A model generated the notes under the pieces. The model was not told where the DNA came from. It made no database searches and was given only the letters and a program-made list of their open reading frames with translations. 64,000 nt of DNA, taken from positions 91,087 through 155,086 of the forward strand of contig JAGFNK010000071.1 in NCBI GenBank assembly GCA_025769875.1, read 5' to 3'. The position numbers and the translations under genes are program-made. Below, one piece after another: positions 21,807 to 33,599 of this stretch. The stretch is from Russula earlei. Its lineage: Eukaryota > Basidiomycota > Agaricomycetes > Russulales > Russulaceae. Numbering within the stretch: position 1 is the first letter of the stretch; the number at the start of each line of letters is the position of its first letter.

Positions 21807-23353
21807 TAGTGAAGAAATTGGGTGAAGGTCCGAGGGTGCAACAATCAGTGCATGAGAGCGGGAGCTGAAGGAGACATGCAGATGTCATGAACCATTCTCC
21901 GGAGAGGGCCCTTGAAGGACCCTTCCTTATGAGAGGAAACCCAGCCTCTATGGTGTCACCCTGTTCACATGAGCAAAAGGGGTGAGTAGAGGTGTCCACA
22001 ATATCGCGCGCGCATTGTCACGCGAGTGATTCTTGGCACAATCGACATACAGCAAGCCCCACTTAATGGCAACCCTTCTAGCAATAAAGAACAGTATTAG
22101 GGCCTTCCTAAGGACCCTTTAGGATGGCTCTAGGTGCTCTACAATAGGCACTAACCTAGTATCAAAGACCCTACAATGCGTTATTAGACCAACTCTAATA
22201 ACTATAGAATGAACTATAAGGCAATACTAAGGACCTTAATAGAAGTATTAGGGTTGACTCTAAGGACCCTAATAGAACTATATAAGAGCCTTATAAGATA
22301 ACACTATTCCCTAAACCAGACTACAGGTCCTCAAATGACCAGCCCTAAACTAACTAACAGAAAATGAATCAGGTGTGCGCACATGCACTAAAGCAGTGAA
22401 CATGTGGACAGTGAAGGCTCTTACTCATCAAGAGAAGCCTTCTTACTCAGCAGCTTACAGAGCATGACTGAGCATGCTCAGTAAGTGCACTCCGACTTCC
22501 TACTCATCACTCTATTGTGCTTGATAACAAGGTTATGACTTGTTCCCTATTTAGCAGTTCTCTTGTAGTATATAAGCGCTCAATAAAGTAGCAGACAGTC
22601 CTCAGACTGTCCATTTGTTTACAGCACTCTCTATCCCTGGGATACTCCTTTAAGGACCATCCCCTTGTGACCATTCTGGCCTCTTCCCTGTGTACCTGCT
22701 CAACTCTTCCAGTAACTATACCTCTCTGGTATTTGTTACTGCTTTGGACTCTTCTTCTTGCCCACACCGTCTTGGATGTCTATCGACTTGTCTTCGAGCT
22801 TACCCCTCGCTCTTGAACTGGATAGTTCAACAGTGAGTCTTGACAGCAGAGGCGTTTGGGATAGCAAGATGAGAGACTCTGTCTCCCTTTCTCTTGATTC
22901 ATTGTGGCTCACTTTCCGAGCCCTTTTAAGTACATTCTGTGTGTATAATATTTGTAAATACTTGATCGTAAGTTTTTATGAGACAGTAAGTAAATTTTTG
23001 AGGGTTAAGTAAATAGTGTTGCCTTTGTGGCCTTTAGCCACGGCGTTGAGCTTGCATTTGGTGAGCTCTGTGGTGTCCTCCATGAGTTAGGACTTTCTTG
23101 CTGCAATCTGTATCTGAGACAGTAAATTTTTTTTGTTTTTTTTTTTTGACTTTTTAACTTTTAGTATGAGCGATCAGGGGCTGGTGGAACAGTCATGGGA
23201 TCAAGACTAAGATTCCTGAAACATGTTAAAATCCCCCCACGAAGGGGGGTGTCCAAAAATTTTGTCCTGGGTCCTTCCAAACCCAGAGGTGGAGCGCATT
23301 GCACCACAAAGGTGCTCCACACGTTTTCACCTTTGGTGGAGCAAAATCCACCA
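21807..23353 (-). repeat. Copia 3' LTR, split by an S-family solo LTR
   Basis: LTR pieces 21807-21882 and 22851-23353 (about 579 bp) match 28845-28917 plus 36298-36808. The polypurine tract GAGAGGGGAG lies just inside, at 23354-23363 on the minus strand. Confidence 0.85.
21883..22845 (+). mobile_element. S-family solo LTR inside copia 3' LTR (963 bp)
   Basis: TGTCATGAACC...GAGTCTTGACA with 5-bp target duplication GCAGA on both sides (21878-21882 and 22846-22850). Contains a TATA-like GTATATAAGCG and a CAATAAAG signal near 22568-22590 on the plus strand, followed by a CT-rich tail, so its sense strand is probably plus. Confidence 0.9.
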
Positions 23354-23363
23354 CTCCCCTCTC

Positions 23364-24161
23364 AAGCTTGACACAATCCCAGAGAGGAAACATGAAAAAG
23401 CACCTTCCATTGGGAAGGGCTTTGGTTAACACATCCGTGGTCATGTCATCCGTCGGACAGTAGACTAGTTTTAGCACTTTTTCGGTGACAGAGTGCCAAA
23501 TGAAGTGATATTGAATATCAATGTGCTTGGTCCACGCATGGTAGTTGTCACTCATGGCAAGCTTGAGTGCTGACTGGTTGTCACAATAGAGTGTTGTGGG
23601 GTCAGTTTGTGCTTGGAATAGTTCCCCTATGAGTCTTTGGAGCCAGATGGCTTCTTTTGCTGCATGCATTGCGGTGATGTATTTGGCCTCAGCAGTGGAA
23701 AGAGTGACAAGCTCCTGCTTCCAGGAGCTCCAGGATACTGCCCCTCCATCAATGAGGAAGGCGTGCCTGGAAATGGCACACCTATATTCTTGATTCACGC
23801 CATCCATGTCGGTGTACCCTAATAGATCATGACGTTTGCCACCATAAGTTAGCTCGTATGTCCTGGTGCCAGTCAAGTATTGGAATATGCATTTTATGGC
23901 TTCCCAATGAATATGGCCCAGATTCTCGAGGTATTGCAATAGATTCACCACAGTGAATGCGATGTCTGGGTGGGTTGTGATGGAGGCATACATGAGGCTA
24001 CCAATGGCCTCTCTGTACAGCGTTTTTCTCATCTGGGCGAGTTCAGCTGGGCTGCATGGGCAGTCATCCCTGGAGTATGTCACTCCCAGGATCATGGGTG
24101 TGTCAAATGGCTTCACATCTTGAAGTGCGAAACACAAGAGGATGCTGTCGATGTATGTCAT
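23364..24161 (-). pseudogene. Copia RNase H and end of pol
   Basis: Long open frame with copia connection and RNase H motifs: GSLMYASITTHPDIAF, then GYTDMDG (first Asp), STAEAKYI (Glu), YCDNQSALKLA (Asp), HIDIQYHFIW and DVLTKALPNGR. The catalytic acidic residues are present. It is separated from the RT frame by a stop or frame change near 24170. Confidence 0.85.
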
Positions 24162-24179
24162 TTGAGATAGGGAAATGGT

Positions 24180-24896
24180 TCATGTGGATTGGTTGCGTGT
24201 CACTTTGATGCCTAGGAGCCAATGGATGGGCCCCAGATCAGTGAGTGAATACTTGCTGTTGAGTTTTGTTTTGTATTTGGCAATCAACTTGGATGAATCG
24301 CCTGTGAGAGCACAGTTGTCAACGTGTATGGTGAGGATGAGGGTGTGGTTCCCTTCACAAACATGGAACACCCCTAGGTCTGCATTGCTAACGTGAAAAC
24401 CCAGTTTGGCCAGAGCGCACAAGAGGGTGTCGTACCATTTCCGTCCTACCTGTTTCAGCCTGTATAACAACTTCCGCAGCCATTTTACTGTACCCTTGCC
24501 CTTCCCACCCTCATATCCTGGAGATGGTAGCATGTAGATTTCTTTGTCCTCGTCCAGTTCGCCGTTTAGATAGGCACTGTTGAAATCAAAAGAATCCACC
24601 TCCCAATTGAGGCAAGCGGCAAGCACGAGGATCGTGTGCAGGCCTGCGAGTTTGGCAACAGGGGAATAGGTATTGAAGTAATTGACCCTGTGCACTTGCA
24701 TGAATCCTTGTGCGACCAGTCGGGCCTTGTATTTGTTGACACTTCCATCAGCCATGCGTTTGATACAAAAAACCCACTTGGATCTGACAATGTTCTTGTT
24801 CTTTGGGTGCAGGATGTCATTCCATGTTTTGGCATTTTTAAGTGCCGTGATCTTGTGGTCCATGGCCTCTTTCCAAAGAGGCCAGTCAGTGTTCAC
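24180..24896 (-). pseudogene. Copia reverse transcriptase, catalytic motif altered
   Basis: Contains WKEAMDHKITALKNAKTW, KARLVAQGF, YFNTYSPVAKLAGLHTIL, VDSFDFNSAYLNGELDEDKE and LRKLLYRLKQVGRKWYD. The active-site motif reads HVDN instead of the copia HVDD, and YGLKQ reads YRLKQ, so the enzyme would be inactive. A TGA at 24899-24897 separates it from the upstream frame. Confidence 0.85.
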
Positions 24897-24899
24897 TCA

Positions 24900-26650
24900 C
24901 ACCTCAGAGAGTGTTCTTGGGTCACCCTCCACCTCCTGAATTGTGGCGGCAACCGCTTCGTTGAGTTCTGCACAGTATGCATGGTCTGCACATTCAGTGG
25001 TCAGATTAAGCATGCACTCTGTGAAGTTCAGGTGCCATGCTCGTGAGCGATGTGTTGCGGTTCTGTTGCCGTTGGGGCCCCTCCCGTCTGTCATGCCTTC
25101 ACCACTGGCAATTCTTTTGTAGTGATCTGAGGGTTTCGGAACTCGTTGAGATTGGCAAAGGGGTGCTGGCGATTGGTTAGTAGTGCTGGGTGGCATTACT
25201 GCCCGTTCCTCTTTTTCCTTCTCCTCAGTCTTAGGTTGCTTGTCTGTTTCCTGGTCCAAGTCATCCTCCACTTGAGGCAAAACCCCTCTGCTAATGACAT
25301 CAGGTGAGCTTGGCGTGCTCGGAGTGGGAGTCCCAGTGGGAGGCAGAGTTGCGGCTGCCAGCTGCAGCGTTGCGGCTGGCGTGTTGGTCGGCGTCGAAGG
25401 TGTCGTGAGCAGTATGACGTTGGTGCTGGAAGATGGGTGGTGGGTGGCTATGGGTACGAACACTATGTTCCGCTCCACCAAGATAGTTTTGCGCTCTGGC
25501 CAGTAGATTCTGTGTGCATGAGTGCTGTCAACATCATAGCCCACCCAATGCGCTTTGGTTGCATGTGTGTCCAATTTTGATCCTGTTTTGTTGTGCACCC
25601 AGACGCATTGGCCTCACTCTGGCACCCCTGATAGGTCAGGCTTGTCCCTGCAGAGATGTTTGTGAGGTGTCACATTACTGAGTACTCAAGTTGATGTGCG
25701 GTTCTTTAGCCAGACAGCAAATTGAATGACTTGTCCCCACAGATTCTTGGGAAGTTGTGTGTGATGCTGCATGGCATGTACGCATTCGAGGGGTCAGCGG
25801 TTGAGTGACTCAGCCACTCCATTGTGTTGAGGGGTATCATGTGTGGTAAGGCATCGCTCTGTTCCTTGTTCCTTGAGGAAATTTGAGAATTTGCTGCTGG
25901 TGTACTCCCCTCTGTGGTCCGAACGGAGTCACTTGATGGAAATGTTGTATTGGGTCTTGACCCACAATGCATACATCCTGTATGCCTCAAAGGCTTTGTC
26001 CTTCATCTGAAGGAGCACAATTTTGGTGTATCATGTGTGGTCATCTGTGAACATAATGTAATACTTGCGTGCCCCGAGGCTGATCATGCGGGCTGGCCCC
26101 CACATGTCTGTGTGTATTTTGTCCCCAAAGGCCTCAGCCTGAGGAGTGCTTCTCTCCTTCTTGATTGGCTTGCGTGTTGCTTTGGCATACTTGCATGACT
26201 TGCAAAAGAAATTGGAATGGGGATCTATTAACTGCAGTCCAGTGACTGCATTAGAGCAGACAAGAGTGTGGATAGAATTGGCGGTGATGTGCCCAAGGTG
26301 TCAATGGAGTGTGAGAATGTCCACATGTTCTGTTGCTGCATGCACTTGTTGTGCCGCATGGGCCACTTTGTAAAGTCTGTTCGGGCTTGCGCTTATGCAT
26401 CCCACCTCTTCCCTGCTCCCTTTTTGATTTTGCATGCATTGTCTTTGAAGGAAACTGAGTATCTAGAGTGTGCAATGTGGCTTATTGATACAATGGTGAG
26501 TGCCAAATACAGCACATGGAGGGCATTGCGTAATGTAACAGGCATGGTCAATGACCCATTTGGTACATCAATTTGCAGGTTGCCTGTTTCTATCGCATAG
26601 AAGATGCAATTATTGGCTGCACTGATGGGTCTGGGTGGTATGGGCTGATA
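24900..26650 (-). pseudogene. Copia integrase and linker, stop-riddled
   Basis: In one frame with stops read through: a CKSCKYAKATRKP zinc-finger end, KIHTDMWGPARMISLGARKY (first Asp), LRSDRGGEYTS-like second Asp region, then HNGVAESLNR (Glu). The Thr/Pro-rich linker (24900-25600) follows, with VGYDVDSTHAHRIYWPERKT. TGA stops at 25686, 25794, 25929 and 26031. Confidence 0.8.
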
Positions 26651-27148
26651 AGTGACAAAACAATGATGGAAGGGTGACATATGGGTAGAGGTGCCTGAGT
26701 CATAGAGCTTGGCCTTGTGCTTGGTGCATGTGTTGCCTGCTGAAGCTGCTGATAAGTCTTCAGTTTTTCAGGGCGGCAGCCCTTTGCTTTGGATTGCCCC
26801 ATCCCCTTCCTGTCCATCCTCCTCTACAACAGTCCATGCTTCCTCCATGTCCATTGCATACTTGGCATCATGCTGGTTGTGGCTGCGACCATCACAGTCC
26901 TCACGCGCCAGTAGATCTTGAAGACAATCGGCTTGATTTTCTTTGATACACTTGATGGCTGCCCAGGCCTCTGTGTCTTTGTCTTTCTTGGTCGCTCTGG
27001 CAGCCCCGTCCATCGACTGGGCTTTCTTTTTTGGTCCTTGTTCTTCTTTGCCACCGCCCTTGGCCCAACAGTCAGCTTTGACATGCCCTTTTTTGTGGCA
27101 GTTGTAGCATTCAATATCACATTTATTTTTCTTCTTTTAGGATCATGC
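26600..27148 (-). pseudogene. Copia gag end with CCHC zinc knuckle, and protease
   Basis: Minus strand just left of the inserted S LTR: CYNCHKKGHVKADC (CX2CX4HX4C) near 27110-27070, a Lys- and Gln-rich linker, then the aspartic protease motif DSGTSTH near 26705. One frame change separates the knuckle from the upstream DPKRRK segment. Confidence 0.8.
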
Positions 27149-28110
27149 TGTCATGAACCATTCTCCAGAGAGGGCCCTTGAAGGACCCTTCCTTATAGGA
27201 GGAAACCCAGCCTCTATGGTGTCACCCTGTTCACACGAGCAAAAGGGGTGAGTAGAGGTGTCCACAATATCGCGTGCGCATTGTCACGCAAGCAATTCTT
27301 GGCACATTGACATACAACAAGCCCCACTTAAGGGCAACCCTCCTAGCAATAAAGAACAGTATTAGGGCCTTCCTAAGGACCCTTTAGAATGACCATAAGT
27401 GCTCTACAATAGACTCTAACCTAGTATCAAAGGTCCTACAACACGTTATTAGACTAACCCAAATAACTATAGAACGAACTATAAGGCAATACTAGGGACC
27501 TTAATAGAAACATTAGGGTCGACTTTAAGGACCCTAATAGAACTATATAAGGGGCCTTATAGAATAACACTATTCCCCGAACCAGACTACAAGTCCTCAA
27601 ATGACCGGCCCTAAACTAACTAACAAGAAATGAATCAGGTGCTTGCACGTGTACTAAAGCAGTGAACACGTGGACAGTGAAGGCTCTTACTCATCAAGAG
27701 AAGCCTTCTTACTCAGCAGCTTACTGAGCATGACTGAGCATGCTCAGTAAGTGTACTCCAGCTTCTTACTCATCACTCTATTGTGCTTGATAACAAGGTT
27801 ATGACTTGTTCCCTATTTAGCAGTTCTCTTGTAGTATATAAGCACTCAATAAAGTAGCAGACAGTCCTCAGACAGTCCATTTGTTTATGGCACTCTCCAT
27901 TCCTGGGATACTCCTTTAGGACTGTCCTCTTGTGACTACCCTGGCCTCCTCTCTGCGTAACTGCTCTACTCTCACAGTAACAGTGCCTCTCTGGTATTTG
28001 TTACTACTCTGGACTCTACTCCTTGCCCATGCTGTCTTGGACGTCTATCGACTTGTCTTTGAGCTTATCCCTTGCTCTTGAACTGGATAGTTCAACAGTG
28101 AGTCTTGACA
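27149..28110 (+). mobile_element. S-family solo LTR inside copia gag (962 bp)
   Basis: Same ends as 21883-22845. Target duplication CATGC (27144-27148) and CGTGC (28111-28115), one CpG-type difference. Splits gag between FTAR and HDPKRRK. Confidence 0.9.
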
Positions 28111-28115
28111 CGTGC

Positions 28116-28760
28116 AGTGAACATGTCGTCACCTTTGGCCTTGCCCTTTCTTGGTGCACATTTGTTGTACTCGTCCATGATCAGGCAAATGACAGACATG
28201 GTGGTGACGTCTTTGCCGGTGATGTTGGCGGCAGTTGAGATGGAGTTGAGGGTGCCATCATATGATTCTGGTAATGACCCCATTACTATGTTAGCATAGT
28301 GTTTGTCACTGATGCTTTCACCCTTGGCAGCTAGCTGCTCATGCATGTCGGCGAGCTTTTCGAAGTGCTTGCACACATTGTCATCTTCTCCACATCAGGT
28401 GTTCTGGAGCTTTCTTCCTAAGTCAACAAGTAAGTTTCTAGATCTTCCTTTGAAGATCCCTTTTAATTTGTCCCACATGTCTTGTGCACAGGTGCCATCC
28501 TTGATGCAGTGGAACACCATATCAGGCACGGATGTTGTGACCATGTGCTTGACAATGGCCTTGTTTGAGGCCCAACGCGTCTTGGGGGTTATACCCCCAA
28601 TGCTCCCGGCGTCTTTGTATGCCTGAGTAATTGACGTGGAAGAGAGGTGGTCTTGCATGCTGCGGGCATTCAATGCCCACATCATCCAGTCATGGTAGGT
28701 GACCCAGTTTGAGCCGTCTGCTGTCAGCTTTGTAATTGTAGTCCTAAGGTCTTTGCTCAT
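28116..28760 (-). pseudogene. Copia Gag N-terminal part
   Basis: From ATG 28760: MSKDLRTTITKLTADGSNW and a WMMWALNAR stretch as in UBN2/retrotran_gag proteins, then VPDMVFHCIKDG, LKGIFKGRSRNLLVDLGRKL, a TGA at 28397-28395, and LPESYDGTLNSISTAANIT. Continues after the inserted LTR into the zinc knuckle at 27148. Confidence 0.85.
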
Positions 28761-28844
28761 GGTGCTCAGGTAACACAAGGTAAGTGCAAAGTGTTTCGAA
28801 TGGGGTGCATACTGATTAATTGGGCATCTCCAGGGCCCATAACC
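28761..28844 (-). other. Copia leader with presumed primer binding site
   Basis: Minus-sense GGTTATGGGCCC directly abuts the end of the 5' LTR (28845), the position of a primer binding site. The tRNA was not identified. Confidence 0.55.
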
Positions 28845-28917
28845 TAGTGAAGAAAGTGGGTAAAGGTCCAAGGGCATGACAATCAGTGCACAAGAGCAGG
28901 AGCTGAAGGAGGCATGT
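28845..28917 (-). repeat. Copia 5' LTR, inner piece
   Basis: Continues at 36298-36808 on the other side of the gypsy insertion (total about 584 bp). Confidence 0.85.
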
Positions 28918-29389
28918 TGTCACCGACTGGGGGCAGTGTCGCTGACAAATCAGTTCACACGCAAGACACTAAGTCTTCGCAAGTTTTGGGGATCTTGGAG
29001 ACGATATTGCCAAAGCAAATATGTTCTGCGGAGAGGGGAAACTACGAATAAGTCTTCACGTTGAGAAGGCTTATGAGTGGAGAAGGTTTCAGACAATATG
29101 CTTGATGTCTTGCAAGCCTACAAGTCCTGAAGTTTGAAATCCAGTGATATTTCACAGGAGAACAAGCTTAGGGCTTGTTCTCTCTTACTGACAGGTTTAT
29201 ATAGACAGTATTGTCCTATATCAAATAGTAGACATGAAGCAACAATGAGGCGATCGAGACTGGAACACGCTGGAAAGTAGTGGTACATGCAAGGCCGAAT
29301 GAGTCATGGGAACGTGTGGGAATTGTGAGGCCTGTCCGGGTAGGCTTGTCCAGTTGCCTGTCCGGTCCGATGGGCCGGTACTTGTGACA
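28918..29389 (-). repeat. Gypsy LTR (3' in element sense)
   Basis: 472 bp, TGTCACCGACTG...ACTTGTGACA. Lacks a 23-bp segment present in the other LTR; otherwise nearly identical. Confidence 0.92.
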
Positions 29390-29403
29390 TCACCCCCTTG
29401 TTA
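29390..29403 (-). other. Gypsy polypurine tract
   Basis: Minus strand AACAAGGGGGTGA lies directly before the 3' LTR, the expected plus-strand primer. Confidence 0.75.
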
Positions 29404-29407
29404 ACGT

Positions 29408-30650
29408 CTAAGCAATGTAGGGGAGGATGGTGGAGTCGCAGCGATGAGTGTGGAAATGGATCTGGTCGCGAGGGACTTGGCACATTCTGTCAGTCTTGCA
29501 TCGTCGGTGGGGGTTTCTGCAATGGTCAGCCATGTGTCCATGGCGATTGCAAAGAATACAGACAGCTAGTTTGGGACATTCTTGTGTGTCATGTCCTGCA
29601 TTGTGGCACCAAGCACATTTGTCGGAGAGTCGAGGGGAGAATTGATACCACGGGTCTAGGAGGGCTTGTTTGGCATCTTGGTGCTCTTATTCGGAAAGTT
29701 GGGGCATGGTCCCGAACAGGACCCATGGTTCGAGGCGAGCTTTGGCATTAGCTTTGGCCAGTTTGATTTCTGAGTCTCTTACTTCCCAGATCATGTTGTG
29801 GTATCTCTCACGAGCGGCGACAAGAGAGTTTGCCATTTGTCGTGTCTTCTTTATGGCAAATCGATAGCGGCGCACCTCAGCCTCTAGGGATAGGTCCTGT
29901 TCGAACCTAAGTGCCTCGTCTATGGCCGTGGTGTGTCTGAGGCCCTCTTTGAATAGGAAGGCATCTTTCTGTGTAAGAAGAGGGCGAGGGTAAGGGTCGG
30001 CTCGAGCTCAAATGGGGATACGGTGAGTGGGACACCCAGGGCCATAGGTGGCTAGCAGAGAGGGGAAACCATGCATAAGATCAGGAAGGACCAGGGGCAG
30101 TGTGTCGTCTTCATTGCCTGGGTCTAGGATTAGTAAATCTAGTCCAAGATCTCCTTCCTCCCATCCTTCTCCAAGTTCTTCCAACTCTGAGAGTTGGACG
30201 TGGTTGACAGGTGGCTCGTAGATGGGAGGTGGTGTCCTTTCGAGGTTTATCAGGGCGAAGTTTTCGTTGAGTAGGACGACGTTCTCGACTTGCTCGATGA
30301 TGGGGGTAGTGGTGCATGGGGGGAATTGGAATAGGGTCAGGTGAAGGGGAGCGAACATGGTAAGAGGGGCTGCGGGTCCTGACGGGTGAGTTGGTTCTTT
30401 GCATGGGGGATCAATTGCCGAAGGCACATAGTATAGTAGTGAGGGAGTCATCTTCCCATAGTTCGCGTGCTTGCACAATCATTGCAGCGTGTTGTGCGGC
30501 ACGTTGAATGAGTATTCTGGTGTTGATGGTTGCTGCTGTCGAGGGGGATGGCTCTCTAGATAGTGGCAAGTGGATAAGCGTGGGAGAGTGAGGGGGGGTA
30601 GGTACAAGGGTAGTAGTGGAAGTGGTGGGGGAGTTCTGTGTGGAAGTCAT
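29408..30650 (-). pseudogene. Extra gypsy ORF downstream of integrase, twin CCHC zinc knuckles
   Basis: Frame of about 410 codons from ATG 30650 (MTSTQNSPTTSTTTLVPTPP) to TAG 29410-29408, between the chromodomain end and the polypurine tract. The N-terminus is Thr/Pro/Ser-rich. After one frame change near 30415 comes an acidic middle (ELEELGEGWEEGDLGLDLL), then a charged, probably helical stretch (FAIKKTRQMANSLVAARERY ... SEIKLAKANAKARLEP). Two tandem zinc knuckles close it: CAWCHNAGHDTQEC (about 29616-29575) and CILCNRHGHMADHC (about 29561-29520), both CX2CX4HX4C. Two in-frame stops, TGA 30010-30008 and a TAA just left of 29690, break it; the same frame resumes after each. The function is unknown; nucleic-acid binding is likely from the knuckles. 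Confidence 0.75.
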
Positions 30651-30719
30651 GTTGTAGTGTCTGGGGATGGAGCAGTGAGGGTAGTCGTCTGTAGGTGGTG
30701 TCTTTTATATTTGGGATCA

Positions 30720-31730
30720 TCCAGCTGAAGCAGAATAGTATTCTTTTAGAAGTTCTGGGGCGTTGAGGTCATGGTGGTTGACCCATGAGTCATCTGATGC
30801 AGGGTATCCTTTCCAATGCATGAGGTATTGGAGTTTACGTGTTCGTCCAAACCTTCTAGCGTCTAAGATTGCTTCAATTTCGTATTCCTCCTCATTTTCA
30901 ATGGTTGGTGGAGGTCATGTAAACGGCGTGCCGTACTCCTCCATCTCCTTATCAGGGAGAAGTAGGTTGACGTGGAAGACGTCATGTATCTTCATTGATG
31001 GCGGAAGTTGTAGTTGATATGCAACTTTGGAAATTCTTTTTGTGATAGGAAATGGGCCATATCTTTTGTGCATAAGCTTGCGTGTCCCTCGTGTTTTGAG
31101 GTTCTTCACTTCTAGCCATACAAGAGTTCCTTCTTCCATTTCCTTGATGTCAGGTTTTAAGGGTTGTTGTTTGCATTCTAGAAGTTGTTGGGCATCTTGT
31201 CTAGCTTCTTCCAGTAGTTTCAAGCGATTAGTGGATGAAGGCATGTTGTTGTCTTCTAGATTGATGTTAATCTGGGGTTTGAACCCCATGAGGTGTTCGT
31301 GTGGTGATCTCCGCGATGTTTCGTGTCTCCATGAGTTATGTGCATATTCTGCTAAGGGGAGCATTTTTGCCCAGGAGTGAGGATGAGTCGTGGTCCAGGG
31401 TCTGAGGTATTGTTCTAGCCAAGCGTTCATCCGTTCTGTTTGTCCATCTGTTTGAGGGTGGAATGCAGTGGACATGTTTTGTTTGATGCCTAGGTTTTTA
31501 CATATGGCTTTGGAGAAGTTTGATGTGAATCGAGGGTCTCTGTCGGAGATGATTCTTTTGGGGATGCTGAACCAGGGCACAAGGTGTTTCAGATACTCGT
31601 GTGCGCCACCTGTTCCATTGATTGTTTTGTTGCATGGGATGAATTTTGTCGCTTTGGAGCATCCTTGATCAACTATGGTAAGGACGCTATCAAATCCTTC
31701 TGATTTGGGTAGGTCGGTAATAAGGTCCAT
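30720..31730 (-). pseudogene. Gypsy integrase core and C-terminal chromodomain
   Basis: Open stretch 31730-30915: MDLITDLPKSEGFDSVLTIV (first Asp), IISDRDPRFTSNFSKAI (second Asp), FHPQTDGQTERMNAWLEQYL (Glu region), then SWRHETSRRSPHEHLMGF and KIHDVFHVNLLLP. Just after a stop near 30915 the frame gives EEEYEIEAILDARR and LMHWKGYPASDDSWVNHHDL, a chromodomain, marking the chromovirus clade, which targets heterochromatin. Confidence 0.88.
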
Positions 31731-33590
31731 TGATACGTATTGAAAGGGGCCTTGTTCAACATGTGTGTTGAGTGGAAAGGTCGTGGCTTTCTTTCTGGGT
31801 ATATTGGTTTTGGACTCTTGGCATTTGGCACAACCTTTGACATATTGTTCTACTTTTGTCGTAGTCTAGGTCCTTTGTAGTGTTGTTTGACTAAGTCCCA
31901 GGTGTTAGCTATTCCTGGGTGTCCTGCGAAGGGGGTGTCATGAAATAGTCTTAAAATTTCTTGTCGTTTGTCAACTTTGTCTGGTAGATAGGTTTTTCGT
32001 GTGAGAATTTTGGGTGGTAGTAATGTGGTTTTTTGTTCTTCTACCCCCTTGTTAAGGTCTTTGCGACGAGAAAGTGTGTCGGCAATTGTGTGTGTGTGTC
32101 CAGACACGTGTTCCATGGTGATGTTGAAATCTTGCATGTATTGCATCCATCTGGCTTGTCGTCCTGTTAATTTTTGTGGTTCTTTGAAGTATGTGAGGTT
32201 TTTGTGGTCTGTTCTTATTCTAACTGGTTTATGGGCTCCTAGGGAGAATGGTCATCCACTTTTTAATCCGAATATTACTGCTGCTAGTTCTTTGTCATGT
32301 GCATTGTAGTTCCTCTCTGCATCCAATAGTGTTCTAGAATAGTATGCGATGGGATGTAAACCATCTTCATATTCTTGGGATATGACTGCTCCTATTGCGA
32401 ATCCTGACGTGTCGGTGTCTAGAATAAATTGTCTTGTCCATTCTGAGGTGCAGAGTACTGGGTAGGATACGCAAGTTTCTTTTAGGATTTGAAAGGCTCG
32501 GTCTTCCTTTGTTGTCCATTCCCACTGTTTATTTTTCTTTGTTAAGTCGTTTAGTGGTCTGGCTTTTATGGAAAAGTTGGGTATAAAATTTCGATAAAAG
32601 TTACAGAATCCCAAGAAACTTCTGACTTCCTTTAGCGTTGACGGGGTTGGCCAGTCTTGGATTCCTTTGACTTTGACAGGGGTCCATAGTTATTTTTCCT
32701 TCTCCTATGATTACTCCAAGGTATTCCTACCTTTCTTTTGTGGAATCGACATTTTTCTGGCATTGAGATAGAGGTCAGTGTTGTTTCAATTTGGATAGTA
32801 TATGGTTGACTTTGGACGCGTGTTCCATTTCATCATTTTTTGTAGCAATAATGATGTCGTCGATATAGATTTTTAACCATCCTTGTGCGAGTTCTTCTTG
32901 AAAGATGTCAGTCCATCATAGGTCTGAAAGGTAGCTGGGGAGTTCGTTAGTCCGAAGAACATTACTGTAGGCTCAAACAGCCCATCGCTGGTTTTGAAGG
33001 CTGCTTTCCACTTGTCTCCTTCCTTGATCTGAATGTTGTTGTAGCCCCATCTAACTGTCAAATTTGGTAAAGAGTTCTTTTCCTGCTAAGGCGTGGATAA
33101 GTTCTGGGATCAAGGGTAGTGGATATACATTGGGTATTGTCCACTTGTTTTAATTTCTATAGTCTTGTACTGGTCGAAATTTACCGTCTTTTTTCTTTAT
33201 GAGGAAGAATCCACTGGCGTATGGTGAGTTGGATCTCCTTATTCGTTTAAGTTGTAAGTTTTGTTCGAGAAATTTCCCTTGTTCCTCCTTCTCTTTAGGT
33301 GAAAGGGGGTATACTCTGCAAGTTAATCGTTGTTGGGGCGTCTGGTTTTAGGTCAATGGCGTGATCCCATTTTCTTGGTCCAGGGAACCTCTCTGACTCT
33401 TGTTCCATGAATACTGGCCCATATTGGTGGTATTGGTGAGGAACTATTTCTTGCCAGGTCTTTGGTTTGTCCTTTATTGTGCAATTCTGCCTAATTGTTG
33501 TGCTATGGTGGTTTTGCGTATTTGAGTTTGTAACCATAGTTCATCGCCTTCCTCCCAGTCTGCCAGTGCTTTGATCCATGCTGGAGTTTC
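31731..33590 (-). pseudogene. Gypsy reverse transcriptase and RNase H
   Basis: RT motifs: [12 protein letters not shown] (about 32960), YIDDIIIATKNDEMEH (active site, about 32865-32820) and MGFCNFYRNFIPNFS (about 32614). RNase H: RQFILDTDTSGFAIGAVI, YYSRTLLDAERNYNAHDKEL and VSGHTHTIADTLSRR. The integrase N-terminal region GHPGIANTWDLVKQHY is at about 31920. A TGA at 32254-32252 and several frame changes interrupt it. Confidence 0.85.
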
Positions 33591-33599
33591 TTGGTTTCC

